Positions 1 through 5,902 are shown, counted from the first letter of the stretch. The stretch: DNA of 11,668 nt from Streptomycetales bacterium (GCA_025361995.1 JANYIP010000045.1:1-11668), one strand, 5' to 3'. Notes: generated by a model from the letters alone, not told the origin. Numbers and translations are program-made.

Positions 1-114
1 TGGAAGAGCTGGACAGACCAGCAGCACATTCACGCCCAGCCGACGAAGAACCCCCACCATCAGCACCATCGGCACCATGAAGATCAACTACCAGGCGAGT
101 CCACGGATCCAGGC
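1..114. other. Left edge with no supportable gene; CACCAT-rich micro-repeat
   Basis: This stretch lies downstream of the HNH gene stop. Three CACCAT words (55-60, 64-69, 73-78) repeat every 9 bp. All three plus-strand frames are open for part of it: one ends in TGA at 78-80, one in TAG at 116-118, and one runs into the antisense of the HNH gene. Any of these could be the tail of a gene outside the window, but codon use does not decide between them. I see no hairpin or promoter here. Confidence 0.3.
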
Positions 115-1416
115 TTAGGGCGGTTCGGCTTGTGGCGGTGGGTCTGGTTGTCGCGGGGTCCAGTGGATCCCGTCGGGTGTCAGGGTGAGGGTCCACTTGT
201 CGGTGTGGGCGAGGTCGTGGTGGGCGTCGCAGACCAGGGCGAGCTCGTCCAGGCGGGTGCGGCCGCTGGTGCCGAACGGGACAGTGTGGTGGGTCTCGCA
301 CCACGACGGGGGTCGGTCACAGCCGCTAAAGGTGCACCCTTGGTCGCGCAGGGCGAGTGCGCGGCGTTGGGCGGGGGTAGCCAGGCGTTGGGTGTGGCCC
401 CAGTCCAGGATGTGGCTGTCTCCGCCCAGGACGGCGGGTAGGAGTCCGGCGTGGCAGGCCAGGCGTCGGGCCCGGCCCGCGGAGATCGGTTCGCGTATGG
501 TCCCGCCGACCAGCTCGGCGCAGCGCTCGCCCGCATCATCGGTGGTGGCGGCGGCGACGGGTCCGGTGAGCTGGTCTAGTGTCATGGTGACCACGACGAG
601 GGTTGGTACGCCGCCGATGTCCGGCAGGTCCCCAGAGGCGATCTGGCGGCGGGACAGTTCGACCAGGGCGTCGCAGCGCCGGTGCGCAGGTGAGCGCTCG
701 TCGGCGCCGTCGATGCTGGTAGCCCGCGGCGCTGACAGCGGGTCCAGGGCGGCGGACAGGTAGGCGGCGCCTTCGGCGTCGACCTGCCCGGTCAGGACGT
801 ACATGCCTGCCTTGGGGTACATGGTGAACGCCCGTTGCGAGCGGGCCGCCTTCTCGGCCTTGGCGAGGTCACCGGAGCCAGTGGGGTCCACGCGCGCGGC
901 GGCACGCTTGGCCGCGGTGAACAGGTGCGACGGGTCCAGTGTCTGGGCCTGGGCGAGCAGCCCGGCCACGAACTCGGCCCGTTTCTCGGGACTCACCTGG
1001 TCGGACAGAGCATCGGTGGCCTCGGTGACGACGAGTGCCTGCTCGGGCATGATCCGCCCGGCCGCGAGCATGTCCCGCGTCGCCTCGTGCTCGGGGTCTG
1101 CCAACGAACCCGCGAGCGTCACGTCCCTGCGCGCCGCTGCAGCTCCTTGGCCTTGTCCCTTCAACCACGCCGCCGTCCCCAACGCTCCCTTCGTCCGGGC
1201 CGCGCCCTGGCGCTCGGCCTCGGCCAGAGCAGACAACCGGAAGGCGCTCAGCCGCGCTTCGCTGGCGCGAGCCCAGGCAGCCAGGTCTAAGGGGTTCGGC
1301 GCACCCTGAACGCTGGCCGAGGCGAGCTGGCTCAGGTCGGTGTCGATCCGCTCGCGGACAGCGTCCAGGCAGGTGCTGCCGGGGAGCGCCTCGACGGCGA
1401 GCGCGGTGATCGACAT
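115..1416 (-). CDS. DUF222 / 13E12-type HNH endonuclease domain protein
   Basis: 433 aa, ATG start. Residues about 10-300 are an Ala-rich, mainly helical DUF222 region, typical of the actinobacterial 13E12 repeat family. The C-terminal 75 residues form the HNH module. Cys361, Cys366, Cys373 and Cys396 are the likely structural zinc ligands. His376-His377 is the general-base HH, and His399-His400 lies after CDA. The position that is usually Asn (as in LDNL..LC) is Glu391 here (LDELALVC), so the motif is degenerate at its middle residue. Such proteins are presumed DNA nucleases and often occur in many copies per genome, but their biological role is unsettled. There is no Shine-Dalgarno. A TATCTT box lies 11 bp upstream of the ATG, so the mRNA may have almost no leader. 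The Pro-rich tail after residue 420 looks disordered. Family call is firm; activity is not. Confidence 0.9.
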   Translation of the reverse strand: MSITALAVEALPGSTCLDAVRERIDTDLSQLASASVQGAPNPLDLAAWARASEARLSAFRLSALAEAERQGAARTKGALGTAAWLKGQGQGAAAARRDVTLAGSLADPEHEATRDMLAAGRIMPEQALVVTEATDALSDQVSPEKRAEFVAGLLAQAQTLDPSHLFTAAKRAAARVDPTGSGDLAKAEKAARSQRAFTMYPKAGMYVLTGQVDAEGAAYLSAALDPLSAPRATSIDGADERSPAHRRCDALVELSRRQIASGDLPDIGGVPTLVVVTMTLDQLTGPVAAATTDDAGERCAELVGGTIREPISAGRARRLACHAGLLPAVLGGDSHILDWGHTQRLATPAQRRALALRDQGCTFSGCDRPPSWCETHHTVPFGTSGRTRLDELALVCDAHHDLAHTDKWTLTLTPDGIHWTPRQPDPPPQAEPP

Positions 1417-1427
1417 ACGACGACTCT

Positions 1428-1433
1428 AAGATA
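1428..1433 (-). promoter_or_regulatory. Possible -10 box of the HNH gene
   Basis: On the minus strand this reads TATCTT, matching the actinobacterial TAnnnT pattern. The start of transcription would fall about 5 nt before the ATG at 1416, which fits the missing Shine-Dalgarno. With a 17-bp spacer the -35 would be ATAACA (1451-1456), 4 of 6 to TTGACA, and it overlaps the DnaA box. This is inference from sequence only. Confidence 0.35.
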
Positions 1434-1452
1434 CGCCACCGACAGAAAGTTG

Positions 1453-1482
1453 TTATCCACAAAGGGTTTCTGACCGTCCACA
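1453..1482 (+). promoter_or_regulatory. DnaA-box pair upstream of the HNH gene
   Basis: TTATCCACA at 1453-1461 is a perfect match to the consensus DnaA box. A second, weaker box, CCGTCCACA at 1474-1482, matches the actinobacterial form TTGTCCACA at 7 of 9 positions. It has the same orientation, and the two starts are 21 bp apart, about two helical turns. The pair sits in a locally AT-richer patch just upstream of the HNH gene, and the first box overlaps its candidate -35. It is too few boxes for an origin; a DnaA-responsive promoter is the more likely reading. Confidence 0.5.
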
Positions 1483-1525
1483 GGACGACAACATCACAGT
1501 GACGAATGCCGACAGTGGTGCTAGT

Positions 1526-1546
1526 CGCGCACCCGCCAGGCGCGCG
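1526..1546 (-). terminator. Hairpin after the L,D-transpeptidase gene
   Basis: On the minus strand the stem CGCGCGCC pairs with GGUGCGCG, giving 8 pairs with one G-U and a 5-nt loop. It starts 6 nt after the TAG at 1555-1553. An outer 5-bp repeat, CTAGT (1521-1525) with ACTAG (1552-1556), flanks it. There is no U-tract, which is common for terminators in GC-rich actinobacteria. Confidence 0.55.
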
Positions 1547-1552
1547 GAACAA

Positions 1553-2296
1553 CTAGTGCAGGACCACCACGGTCGTCCCGATGTCCGCCCAGCCGAAGAG
1601 CCACTTCGCGTCCACCGGGCGCTGCCGTACGCACCCGCCGTGCCCGATCGGGGCACCCAGGCTCGACTCCGACTGGATCGGCTTCCCGCTCCCCATGAAC
1701 CGCGGGATGCTGTGGAAGCCGATCGACAGGTCGTGCCCGTGCGCGAAGCGGACCATCCAGTCGAACGTCACGCGGTACTTCGGCGACGCGGCCGCGACGG
1801 TCTTGGAGAACACGTGGTACGTCCCCACCAGCGGCCAGCCCGGCCGACCGGTGACCGGGTAGTCGCGGCTGACCGTACCGTCGGCCTCGACCACCCACAG
1901 GTGCATCGTCGACTGCTGGTAGACGATCCGGCGCCCGACGCCGGAGTCCGCAGGCAGCGGCACCCCCCGGCGCACCACCGACACCACGAAGGGTGCGGCC
2001 GCAGCCCGTGCGAGCGGCGACTGGGTGACGGCCGTCGGCGCCGCGGTCCGCCCAGGCGACGGGCTCGGCGGGACGCCCACATCGGCGACAGCGACGGTCA
2101 GCCCGCCCGGACCAGCGACCGGCGCACGAAGCGGCGCCAGAGCCGTACGCAGGCTGCCACCGATAGCGAAGCCCAGCACGGAGACGACCACAGCCAGCAG
2201 CGCCCAGACGTGCCGGGGAACTCGGCCGCTCGGAGATGGCGGCGGTGGAGATTCTGTCGCTGGAAATGCCGACGCTGGAGTTGCTGAAAACACCAC
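1553..2296 (-). CDS. Membrane-anchored L,D-transpeptidase (YkuD domain)
   Basis: Predicted peptidoglycan enzyme that would form 3-3 cross-links outside the membrane. I start it at the GTG at 2296 (the GTG at 2293 is equally possible) because AGGAG at 2301-2305 lies 4-7 nt upstream; the frame remains open to 2365 without such support. The product is 247 aa. A short Pro/Ser-rich cytoplasmic N-terminus leads to one membrane segment at about 30-47 (WALLAVVVSVLGFAIGG). A Pro-rich linker follows, then the YkuD domain at about 122-247. Catalytic features are His195 (GFHSIP) and the C-terminal signature GHGGCVR, with Cys222 as nucleophile and Arg224. The residue just before GC is Gly rather than the usual Ser or His. 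Because it has one YkuD domain and no LysM or Ig-like domain, it is a minimal enzyme of this family. Confidence 0.88.
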   Translation of the reverse strand: MVFSATPASAFPATESPPPPSPSGRVPRHVWALLAVVVSVLGFAIGGSLRTALAPLRAPVAGPGGLTVAVADVGVPPSPSPGRTAAPTAVTQSPLARAAAAPFVVSVVRRGVPLPADSGVGRRIVYQQSTMHLWVVEADGTVSRDYPVTGRPGWPLVGTYHVFSKTVAAASPKYRVTFDWMVRFAHGHDLSIGFHSIPRFMGSGKPIQSESSLGAPIGHGGCVRQRPVDAKWLFGWADIGTTVVVLH

Positions 2297-2300
2297 GACG

Positions 2301-2305
2301 CTCCT
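2301..2305 (-). promoter_or_regulatory. Shine-Dalgarno that sets the L,D-transpeptidase start
   Basis: AGGAG on the minus strand, 4 nt before GTG 2296 and 7 nt before GTG 2293. It argues against the longer reading frame that begins at 2365. Confidence 0.65.
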
Positions 2306-2313
2306 GGGGAAGA

Positions 2314-2329
2314 CCGGGCAGCTACCCGG
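2314..2329 (-). promoter_or_regulatory. Inverted repeat in the L,D-transpeptidase leader
   Basis: CCGGG and CCCGG flank a 6-nt centre (CAGCTA on the plus strand), 8 bp upstream of the Shine-Dalgarno. It could be an RNA hairpin near the ribosome site or an operator. I found no promoter consensus between it and the upstream gene and no match to a riboswitch core I can recognise. Confidence 0.3.
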
Positions 2330-2412
2330 CGGGGCGGCGAACCCCTCCAGCCTCACCTGCAACACGCCCGCACGCGGGGATCTTGCTCGGCGTGTCGCCC
2401 AGCAGGTCCCGA

Positions 2413-2443
2413 CGGTCAGCCGGTCAGCCGGTCAGCCGGTCAG
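2413..2443 (-). repeat. 8-bp tandem repeat (TGACCGGC) over a stop codon
   Basis: On the plus strand CGGTCAGC occurs three times in full plus 7 of 8 bases of a fourth unit. Read on the minus strand the unit is TGACCGGC. Its first TGA (2442-2440) is the stop of the zinc-ribbon gene. The following TGAs (2434-2432, 2426-2424, 2418-2416) fall in the other two frames and then in the first again. Confidence 0.9.
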
Positions 2444-2766
2444 AGCTGGATCATGACGTCGACCCAGGTACGCCGCCCGCAGGCCGGGCACCGCATCCAG
2501 GACCATGGCGTCGCCCGCACGAACGGCAGGTGCACCGAGGGCACCGCGAGCCGCAGCGCCTGGCGAGCGGACACCACCGAGCGCTCACCGCAGGACGAGC
2601 AGGTCAAACTCACCGACCCGAAGGACGGCTTCTGCTCGGCCGCACTGAACAGCGCCCGCTTGCCGTCGGTGTCCGGCACCGCACCGGCCAGCACCTGGAG
2701 GTCCTCCACCGCGTCGGGCGAGCGTCGCCGGAGGCGGTCGAAGCCGGGGTCCTTGGGCGCGGTCAT
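2440..2766 (-). CDS. Small double-CxxC (zinc-ribbon-like) protein coupled to ParA
   Basis: 108 aa, not assigned to a named family by me. The ATG at 2766-2764 overlaps the parA-like TGA as ATGA, so translation is almost certainly coupled. The N-terminal third is charged (MTAPKDPGFDRLRRR). The middle contains FSAAEQKP. Two CxxC knuckles, CSSC (Cys56, Cys59) and CPAC (Cys93, Cys96), are set 33 residues apart and could together bind one zinc, a zinc-ribbon arrangement. The N-terminus, SPDAVEDLQVLAGAV, looks helical. No membrane segment or signal peptide is visible. Being fused translationally to an orphan ParA ATPase, it may be the partner or cargo adaptor that replaces ParB here, but that is inference. 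The gene is followed by the TGACCGGC repeat array. Confidence 0.8.
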   Translation of the reverse strand: MTAPKDPGFDRLRRRSPDAVEDLQVLAGAVPDTDGKRALFSAAEQKPSFGSVSLTCSSCGERSVVSARQALRLAVPSVHLPFVRATPWSWMRCPACGRRTWVDVMIQL

Positions 2767-3530
2767 ACGGCGGCCGGTGCGCCGAGCAGCAGCCGAGCGT
2801 GCGCACGGTACGCCTGCGCTCCCTTGGACGACGGCGCGGTGGCCAGGATCGACCGGCCAGCTGCTGGGGCCTCGGCAAAACGTACCGACTTGGCGATCGG
2901 GGGCTCGAGCACCGCCAGGGAGTACCGGTCGGCGACGTCGGCGAGCACCGCCCGCGCGTGGTTGGTGCGGCCGTCGAAGAGCGTCGGCAGGACCCCGCGC
3001 ACGACGAGCGCGCGGTTGGTGAGGCGCTGCACGTCCCGAACGGTGTCGAGCAGCTGCCCGACACCGCGGTGCGACAACGTCTCGCACTGCAGCGGGATCA
3101 GCACGGAGTCGGCGGCGGTGAGCGCGTTCAGAGTCAGCACCCCCAGCGAGGGCGAGCAGTCCAGGACGATCCAGTCGTAGCTGTCGGCGACGTCCTCTAT
3201 GGCGGTCCGCAGGACGTACTCGCGGCCGGTCCGGGTCAGCAGCGCGGCCTCGGAGCCGGCCAGGTCGATGGTCGAAGGCAGCAGGTCGACACCGTCGTCG
3301 GTGGCAGTGATCGCCATCGCCGCCGAGACCCGACCCAGCAAGACGTCGTGGACGGAGAGCTCGAGCGCCTCGGGGTCGAGCCCCAGGGAAAAGGTCAGGC
3401 AGGCCTGCGGGTCGAGGTCGACGAGCAGCACCCGCTGGTCCTCCTCGGCCAGCGCGGCTCCCAAGGACGCCACAGTGGTGGTCTTGGCGACGCCGCCCTT
3501 CTGGTTGGCGACGGCGAGGGTGTGGGTCAC
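2763..3530 (-). CDS. Orphan ParA/Soj-type ATPase
   Basis: 255 aa from the GTG at 3530. The frame runs back to 3938, but that extension lies over the divergent hydrolase and lacks ParA sequence; the family N-terminus begins right here with THTLAVANQKGG. The deviant Walker A is KGGVAKTT (11-18), with signature Lys11 and Lys16. Walker A' is VLLVDLDPQ (Asp38, Asp40). Walker B is DWIVLDCSPS (Asp124). Length is normal for a chromosomal Soj. ParA ATPases dimerise on ATP, bind DNA non-specifically and position cargo through a partner protein. No parB is seen downstream and no parS palindrome was found, so this is an orphan that may move a protein cluster or other cargo rather than segregate the chromosome. 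No good Shine-Dalgarno is seen. It shares a 63-bp divergent promoter region with the hydrolase gene. Confidence 0.9.
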   Translation of the reverse strand: MTHTLAVANQKGGVAKTTTVASLGAALAEEDQRVLLVDLDPQACLTFSLGLDPEALELSVHDVLLGRVSAAMAITATDDGVDLLPSTIDLAGSEAALLTRTGREYVLRTAIEDVADSYDWIVLDCSPSLGVLTLNALTAADSVLIPLQCETLSHRGVGQLLDTVRDVQRLTNRALVVRGVLPTLFDGRTNHARAVLADVADRYSLAVLEPPIAKSVRFAEAPAAGRSILATAPSSKGAQAYRAHARLLLGAPAAV

Positions 3531-3580
3531 AAGGGTCCCATTCGAGGGGGGAGGCGCAGGTCCGAGCAGCAGGCGAGCCC

Positions 3581-3586
3581 TATTCT
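3581..3586 (+). promoter_or_regulatory. -10 box for a leaderless hydrolase mRNA
   Basis: TATTCT fits TAnnnT. Its last base lies 7 nt before the G of GTG 3594, so transcription would start at or next to the start codon. There is no convincing -35 and no Shine-Dalgarno before the GTG, which agrees with a leaderless message. Confidence 0.45.
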
Positions 3587-3593
3587 GCCTTGG

Positions 3594-4493
3594 GTGAGCA
3601 CCCCGCCGTTCCTCCACCTTCCGACGGGCGCCCGCCGACGCACGATCGACACCGAGCGTGGCAGCTTCCTGGCCTTCGACGTGGGGACCCCCGGCGACCC
3701 GACCGCCCTCCTGATCCCCGGCTTCACCGGCAGCAAGGAGGACTTCATCGCGGTCCTCGCCCCGCTCGCCGCTGCGGGCTTCCGCGTGGTCACGTACGAC
3801 CAGCGGGGTCAGTACGAGACGCCAGGGCCGGCCGCCGCACAGGGCTGGACCATGGAGGGCTTCGCCGCGGACGCACTCGCCGTGGCCGCGGTGGTCGCCG
3901 CCGAGTCCGGCACCACCCAGGTGCACCTGCTCGGGCACTCCTTCGGGGGCCTGGTCGCGCGTGCGGCCGTCATCGCCGACCCCGACCGCTTCGCCTCGCT
4001 GGTCCTGCTGGGTTCTGGGCCGGAGGCACTACCCGGCGACCAGGCGACGGCGCTGGGGATGCTCGCCGAGGCGCTGGAGGCCTTCGACCTGCCGACGGTG
4101 GCCGCGCTCAAGGCGGCGTACGACGCCGAGGCCGGCCGGGTCCCGGCCAAGGACCCCGCGATCGCCGCGTTCGTCGAGCAGCGTTTCCTCGCCAACGATC
4201 CGGCCTGCCTGGCTGCCATGGCTCGCATCCTGAGCTCCGAGCCGGACCGTACCGAGTCGCTCGCCAAGGTTGCTCCGCGCACCCTCGTGGCGTACGGGAA
4301 CGGCGACGACGCCTGGTCGCCAAAATTACAGTCCGAAACCGCGTCACGACTGGGAGCGACCGTCGTCTCGTTCCCGGAAGCAGCACACTCCCCGGCGGCG
4401 GAATCGCCCGGTGACACCGCGCAAGCCCTGGCGGCGTTCTGGGCCGACCACGAGGACGACAGCTTGCCTCCCCCGGCAGAGGAGGGACATTGA
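3594..4493 (+). CDS. Alpha/beta hydrolase
   Basis: 299 aa from GTG 3594; the open frame extends back to 2799, but that part is antisense to parA. The domain is complete: oxyanion region IPGFTGSKED (41-50), nucleophile elbow GHSFGG with Ser116, acid at Asp238/Asp239 (GNGDDAW) and base His265 (AAHS). The cap region (about 145-220) is helical and rich in Ala. Substrate cannot be read from sequence; an esterase, epoxide-hydrolase-like enzyme without the second acid, or an RsbQ-like signalling hydrolase are all possible. The last is suggested by the next gene, an RsbW-like kinase whose start overlaps or lies 2 bp after this stop. A short AT-rich patch (4321-4340) stands out from the GC-rich surroundings. 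The C-terminus ends in an acidic, Pro-rich tail. Confidence 0.85.
   Translation: MSTPPFLHLPTGARRRTIDTERGSFLAFDVGTPGDPTALLIPGFTGSKEDFIAVLAPLAAAGFRVVTYDQRGQYETPGPAAAQGWTMEGFAADALAVAAVVAAESGTTQVHLLGHSFGGLVARAAVIADPDRFASLVLLGSGPEALPGDQATALGMLAEALEAFDLPTVAALKAAYDAEAGRVPAKDPAIAAFVEQRFLANDPACLAAMARILSSEPDRTESLAKVAPRTLVAYGNGDDAWSPKLQSETASRLGATVVSFPEAAHSPAAESPGDTAQALAAFWADHEDDSLPPPAEEGH
4481..4486 (+). promoter_or_regulatory. Shine-Dalgarno of the RsbW-like gene
   Basis: GGAGGG inside the last codons of the hydrolase gene. The spacing is 3 nt to TTG 4490, 9 nt to GTG 4496 and 12 nt to ATG 4499. I prefer GTG 4496 on spacing, though TTG 4490 would make a 4-base stop-start overlap (TTGA). Confidence 0.55.
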
Positions 4494-4495
4494 CC

Positions 4496-4870
4496 GTGAT
4501 GACGGAGCTGCGCGCCACACTGAGCGCGGAACCTGAGCAGGTCGCCGAGGCACGTCGCCTCGTCGCCGGCTACCTCCGCGACCGTGGCGAGGAAGACGGC
4601 GAGGTCGCCGTCCTGCTGGTCAGCGAGCTCGTGACCAACGCGATCCTGCACGGCCGCGCACCGCTGGAGCTGCGGGCGCACGCTGCCGGTGCCGGTGTCC
4701 GCGTCGAGGTCTACGACCAGGACCCGTCCACCCCGCCGGTGCTACGGCACGACTACGACCTCACCGAGCCTGGCGGCCGTGGCCTCCAGCTCGTCGACAC
4801 GCTGGCCGACCGCTGGGGCTGGGCCGAGAACGACCACGGCAAGGTGGTCTGGTTCGAGCTCGATAGCTGA
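4496..4870 (+). CDS. RsbW-like ATP-binding protein (HATPase_c)
   Basis: 124 aa from GTG 4496 (126 from TTG 4490). It is a single GHKL ATPase domain of the anti-sigma/serine-kinase type, with no receptor or histidine phospho-acceptor domain. The N-box is SELVTNAILHG (43-53, Asn48, His52). The G1 region is VEVYDQDPSTPP (Asp74, Asp76). The G2 box is GGRGLQLV (93-100). A W-G-W run near 108-110 precedes a beta strand that closes the fold. These proteins usually phosphorylate an anti-sigma antagonist and, in some cases, hold a sigma factor. No sigma or STAS partner is in the window, so the target lies elsewhere. It is translationally linked to the alpha/beta hydrolase. Family call is secure; whether it binds sigma is unknown. 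The gene converges on the nuclease gene. Confidence 0.88.
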   Translation: MMTELRATLSAEPEQVAEARRLVAGYLRDRGEEDGEVAVLLVSELVTNAILHGRAPLELRAHAAGAGVRVEVYDQDPSTPPVLRHDYDLTEPGGRGLQLVDTLADRWGWAENDHGKVVWFELDS

Positions 4871-4884
4871 GCTGCTCGAAGGGA

Positions 4885-5007
4885 CGTCGCAGGAGCTGAC
4901 TTTGCAGTAGTTGTTGGTCGGTGGGGTTGCTGGGGGGCCTGCTGGGGGGCAGGAAAATGGCAGCCGGGGGACCAACCAGCAACTACTCCAGGGCCAGCTC
5001 CTCGACG
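4885..5007. repeat. Long imperfect inverted repeat between convergent genes
   Basis: The arm at 4891-4917 matches the reverse complement of 4976-5002 at 22 of 27 bases without a gap. Shared blocks are AGGAGCTG, AGTAGTTG and TGG, and CGTCG is found just outside each arm. The right arm carries the last codons of the nuclease gene (EELALE, stop). The left arm, read the other way, gives QELTLQ then a stop, so it looks like an inverted copy of that gene end. The 58-nt loop holds four G-runs on the plus strand and an 11-bp direct repeat. It probably acts as a two-way terminator, but its origin is unclear. Confidence 0.7.
4928..4950 (+). repeat. Direct repeat TGCTGGGGGGC and nearby G-runs
   Basis: The 11-mer occurs at 4928-4938 and 4940-4950, a 12-bp period. 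With GGGG at 4923-4926 and GGGGG at 4966-4970 it gives four runs of at least four G, loops of 5, 6 and 16 nt. This can form a G-quadruplex on the plus strand, with one long loop. Confidence 0.6.
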
Positions 5008-5891
5008 GCGTGCCAGGGCTGTTTCACCGGGCTCGCCGCCTGCCCCACAGGGCAGTGCCGCCGGAAGTCGCAGAAACCGCACAGCGCGCCCGTCCGCGGC
5101 GGGAACAGCCGGTCGAGCTCCTCCGTCTCCAGCTCCCCCGCCACGCTCGCCACAGCGCTCCTGTACGCCTCGTCGGCCGCTGACGCCTCGTCCGCGATCG
5201 ACTCCGCCCGGCGCAGGTGCCGAGCCAGCGACTCCTCGGTGTGGTCGAACCCGAGCACGTCTCCGCTGGGCAGGTGGTGCAGCTCGACGCGTCGCGCCCG
5301 AGCGCGCAGCGTCCGCCGGGTCCCCAGGACGTACATCGCCAGGGCCAGCGACCCGCGCGCGTCGTCGGTGGTCAGCGCGGACCGGCCGGTCTTGTAGTCG
5401 ACCACGACGAGCTCGGTGCCGCCGTCCTGCGTCCCACTGACCTCGGTAGGTCGCTCGTCGATCCGGTCCACCCGGCCGGACAGCGCCAGTCGCTCGGTCT
5501 TTGTCGCCACCGTCCGCTCCACGGCGCGTGGCTCGACCTCGGGGTCCAGCCGGGCCACGTACCGCTCGACCATGGCGCGGGCCCGCGCCCGCACGGACGC
5601 CGACTGCGCGTCGTCGCGGTACCCGTCGGTGAGCCAGCCGGACTCCACCAGGGTCCCCGCAGCTTCCGGGGTGCGTCGGCCCAGCGGCACGTCCCACCAG
5701 GACCGCAGCGCGTTGTGGACGCTGGAGCCGAGGGAGTTGTGGGCCCAGGGTGGCCCCTTCGCCGGAGTGGGCCGGTCCAGGTAGGTGAAACGGTACCTGC
5801 GAGGGCAGTCCAGCCAGGTGGTGAGCCGGGTCGGGGTGCACGAGTAGAGGCGACGCGGCATCCCCTCGAGCCCGAGCTGCTCGTCAGCCAT
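4983..5891 (-). CDS. Cas4/AddB-type PD-(D/E)XK nuclease with iron-sulfur cluster
   Basis: 302 aa, ATG 5891; the frame is open to 6251 but that lies over the upstream hydrolase gene. It belongs to the RecB-like nuclease superfamily. His59 (SSVHNAL) precedes the catalytic core. GRVDRID supplies Asp142, and VVVDYKTG gives Asp165 and Lys167 of the PD-(D/E)XK motif. The expected QxxxY helix reads SLALAMY. Cys29 near the N-terminus plus Cys271, Cys274 and Cys280 (CGFCDFRRHC) match the four ligands of the Fe-S clamp of Cas4 and AddB. The relatives are DNA exonucleases with 5'-3' or 3'-5' polarity. No cas gene is near, so this is a stand-alone repair-type enzyme. It follows the MBL gene by 11 bp, in the formaldehyde operon. 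The Shine-Dalgarno is weak, so translation may depend on the upstream gene. Its stop lies in the inverted repeat. Confidence 0.88.
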   Translation of the reverse strand: MADEQLGLEGMPRRLYSCTPTRLTTWLDCPRRYRFTYLDRPTPAKGPPWAHNSLGSSVHNALRSWWDVPLGRRTPEAAGTLVESGWLTDGYRDDAQSASVRARARAMVERYVARLDPEVEPRAVERTVATKTERLALSGRVDRIDERPTEVSGTQDGGTELVVVDYKTGRSALTTDDARGSLALAMYVLGTRRTLRARARRVELHHLPSGDVLGFDHTEESLARHLRRAESIADEASAADEAYRSAVASVAGELETEELDRLFPPRTGALCGFCDFRRHCPVGQAASPVKQPWHAVEELALE

Positions 5892-5902
5892 CAGCCGGGC
5901 CG

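Noticed and set aside
1453..1482. Replication origin
   Set aside because: Only one perfect and one weak DnaA box, no cluster, no dnaA/dnaN or AT-rich unwinding region.
1499..2287. Plus-strand open frame across the L,D-transpeptidase
   Set aside because: Arg/His-rich low-complexity antisense product with no motif.
2297..2439. c-di-AMP (ydaO-type) riboswitch ahead of the L,D-transpeptidase
   Set aside because: Cell-wall genes can carry it, and the leader has hairpins, but I could not recognise the conserved core; an Rfam covariance search would settle it.
2799..3593. N-terminal extension of the alpha/beta hydrolase
   Set aside because: The region is antisense to parA and has no hydrolase sequence; a -10 box and GTG at 3594 fit the domain start.
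3531..3938. N-terminal extension of ParA
   Set aside because: ParA begins with THTLAVANQKGG at 3530; upstream residues are antisense to the hydrolase gene.
5020..5035. parS-like site TGTTTCAC
   Set aside because: Only one 8-bp half matches the parS palindrome; the other half is absent, and it lies in coding sequence.
5778..5799. CAGGTA...TACCTG inverted repeat
   Set aside because: Six-bp arms inside the nuclease coding sequence; likely chance.
4983..5891. CRISPR Cas4
   Set aside because: The Fe-S and PD-(D/E)XK motifs fit, but there are no cas genes or repeats, so a stand-alone nuclease is the safer call.
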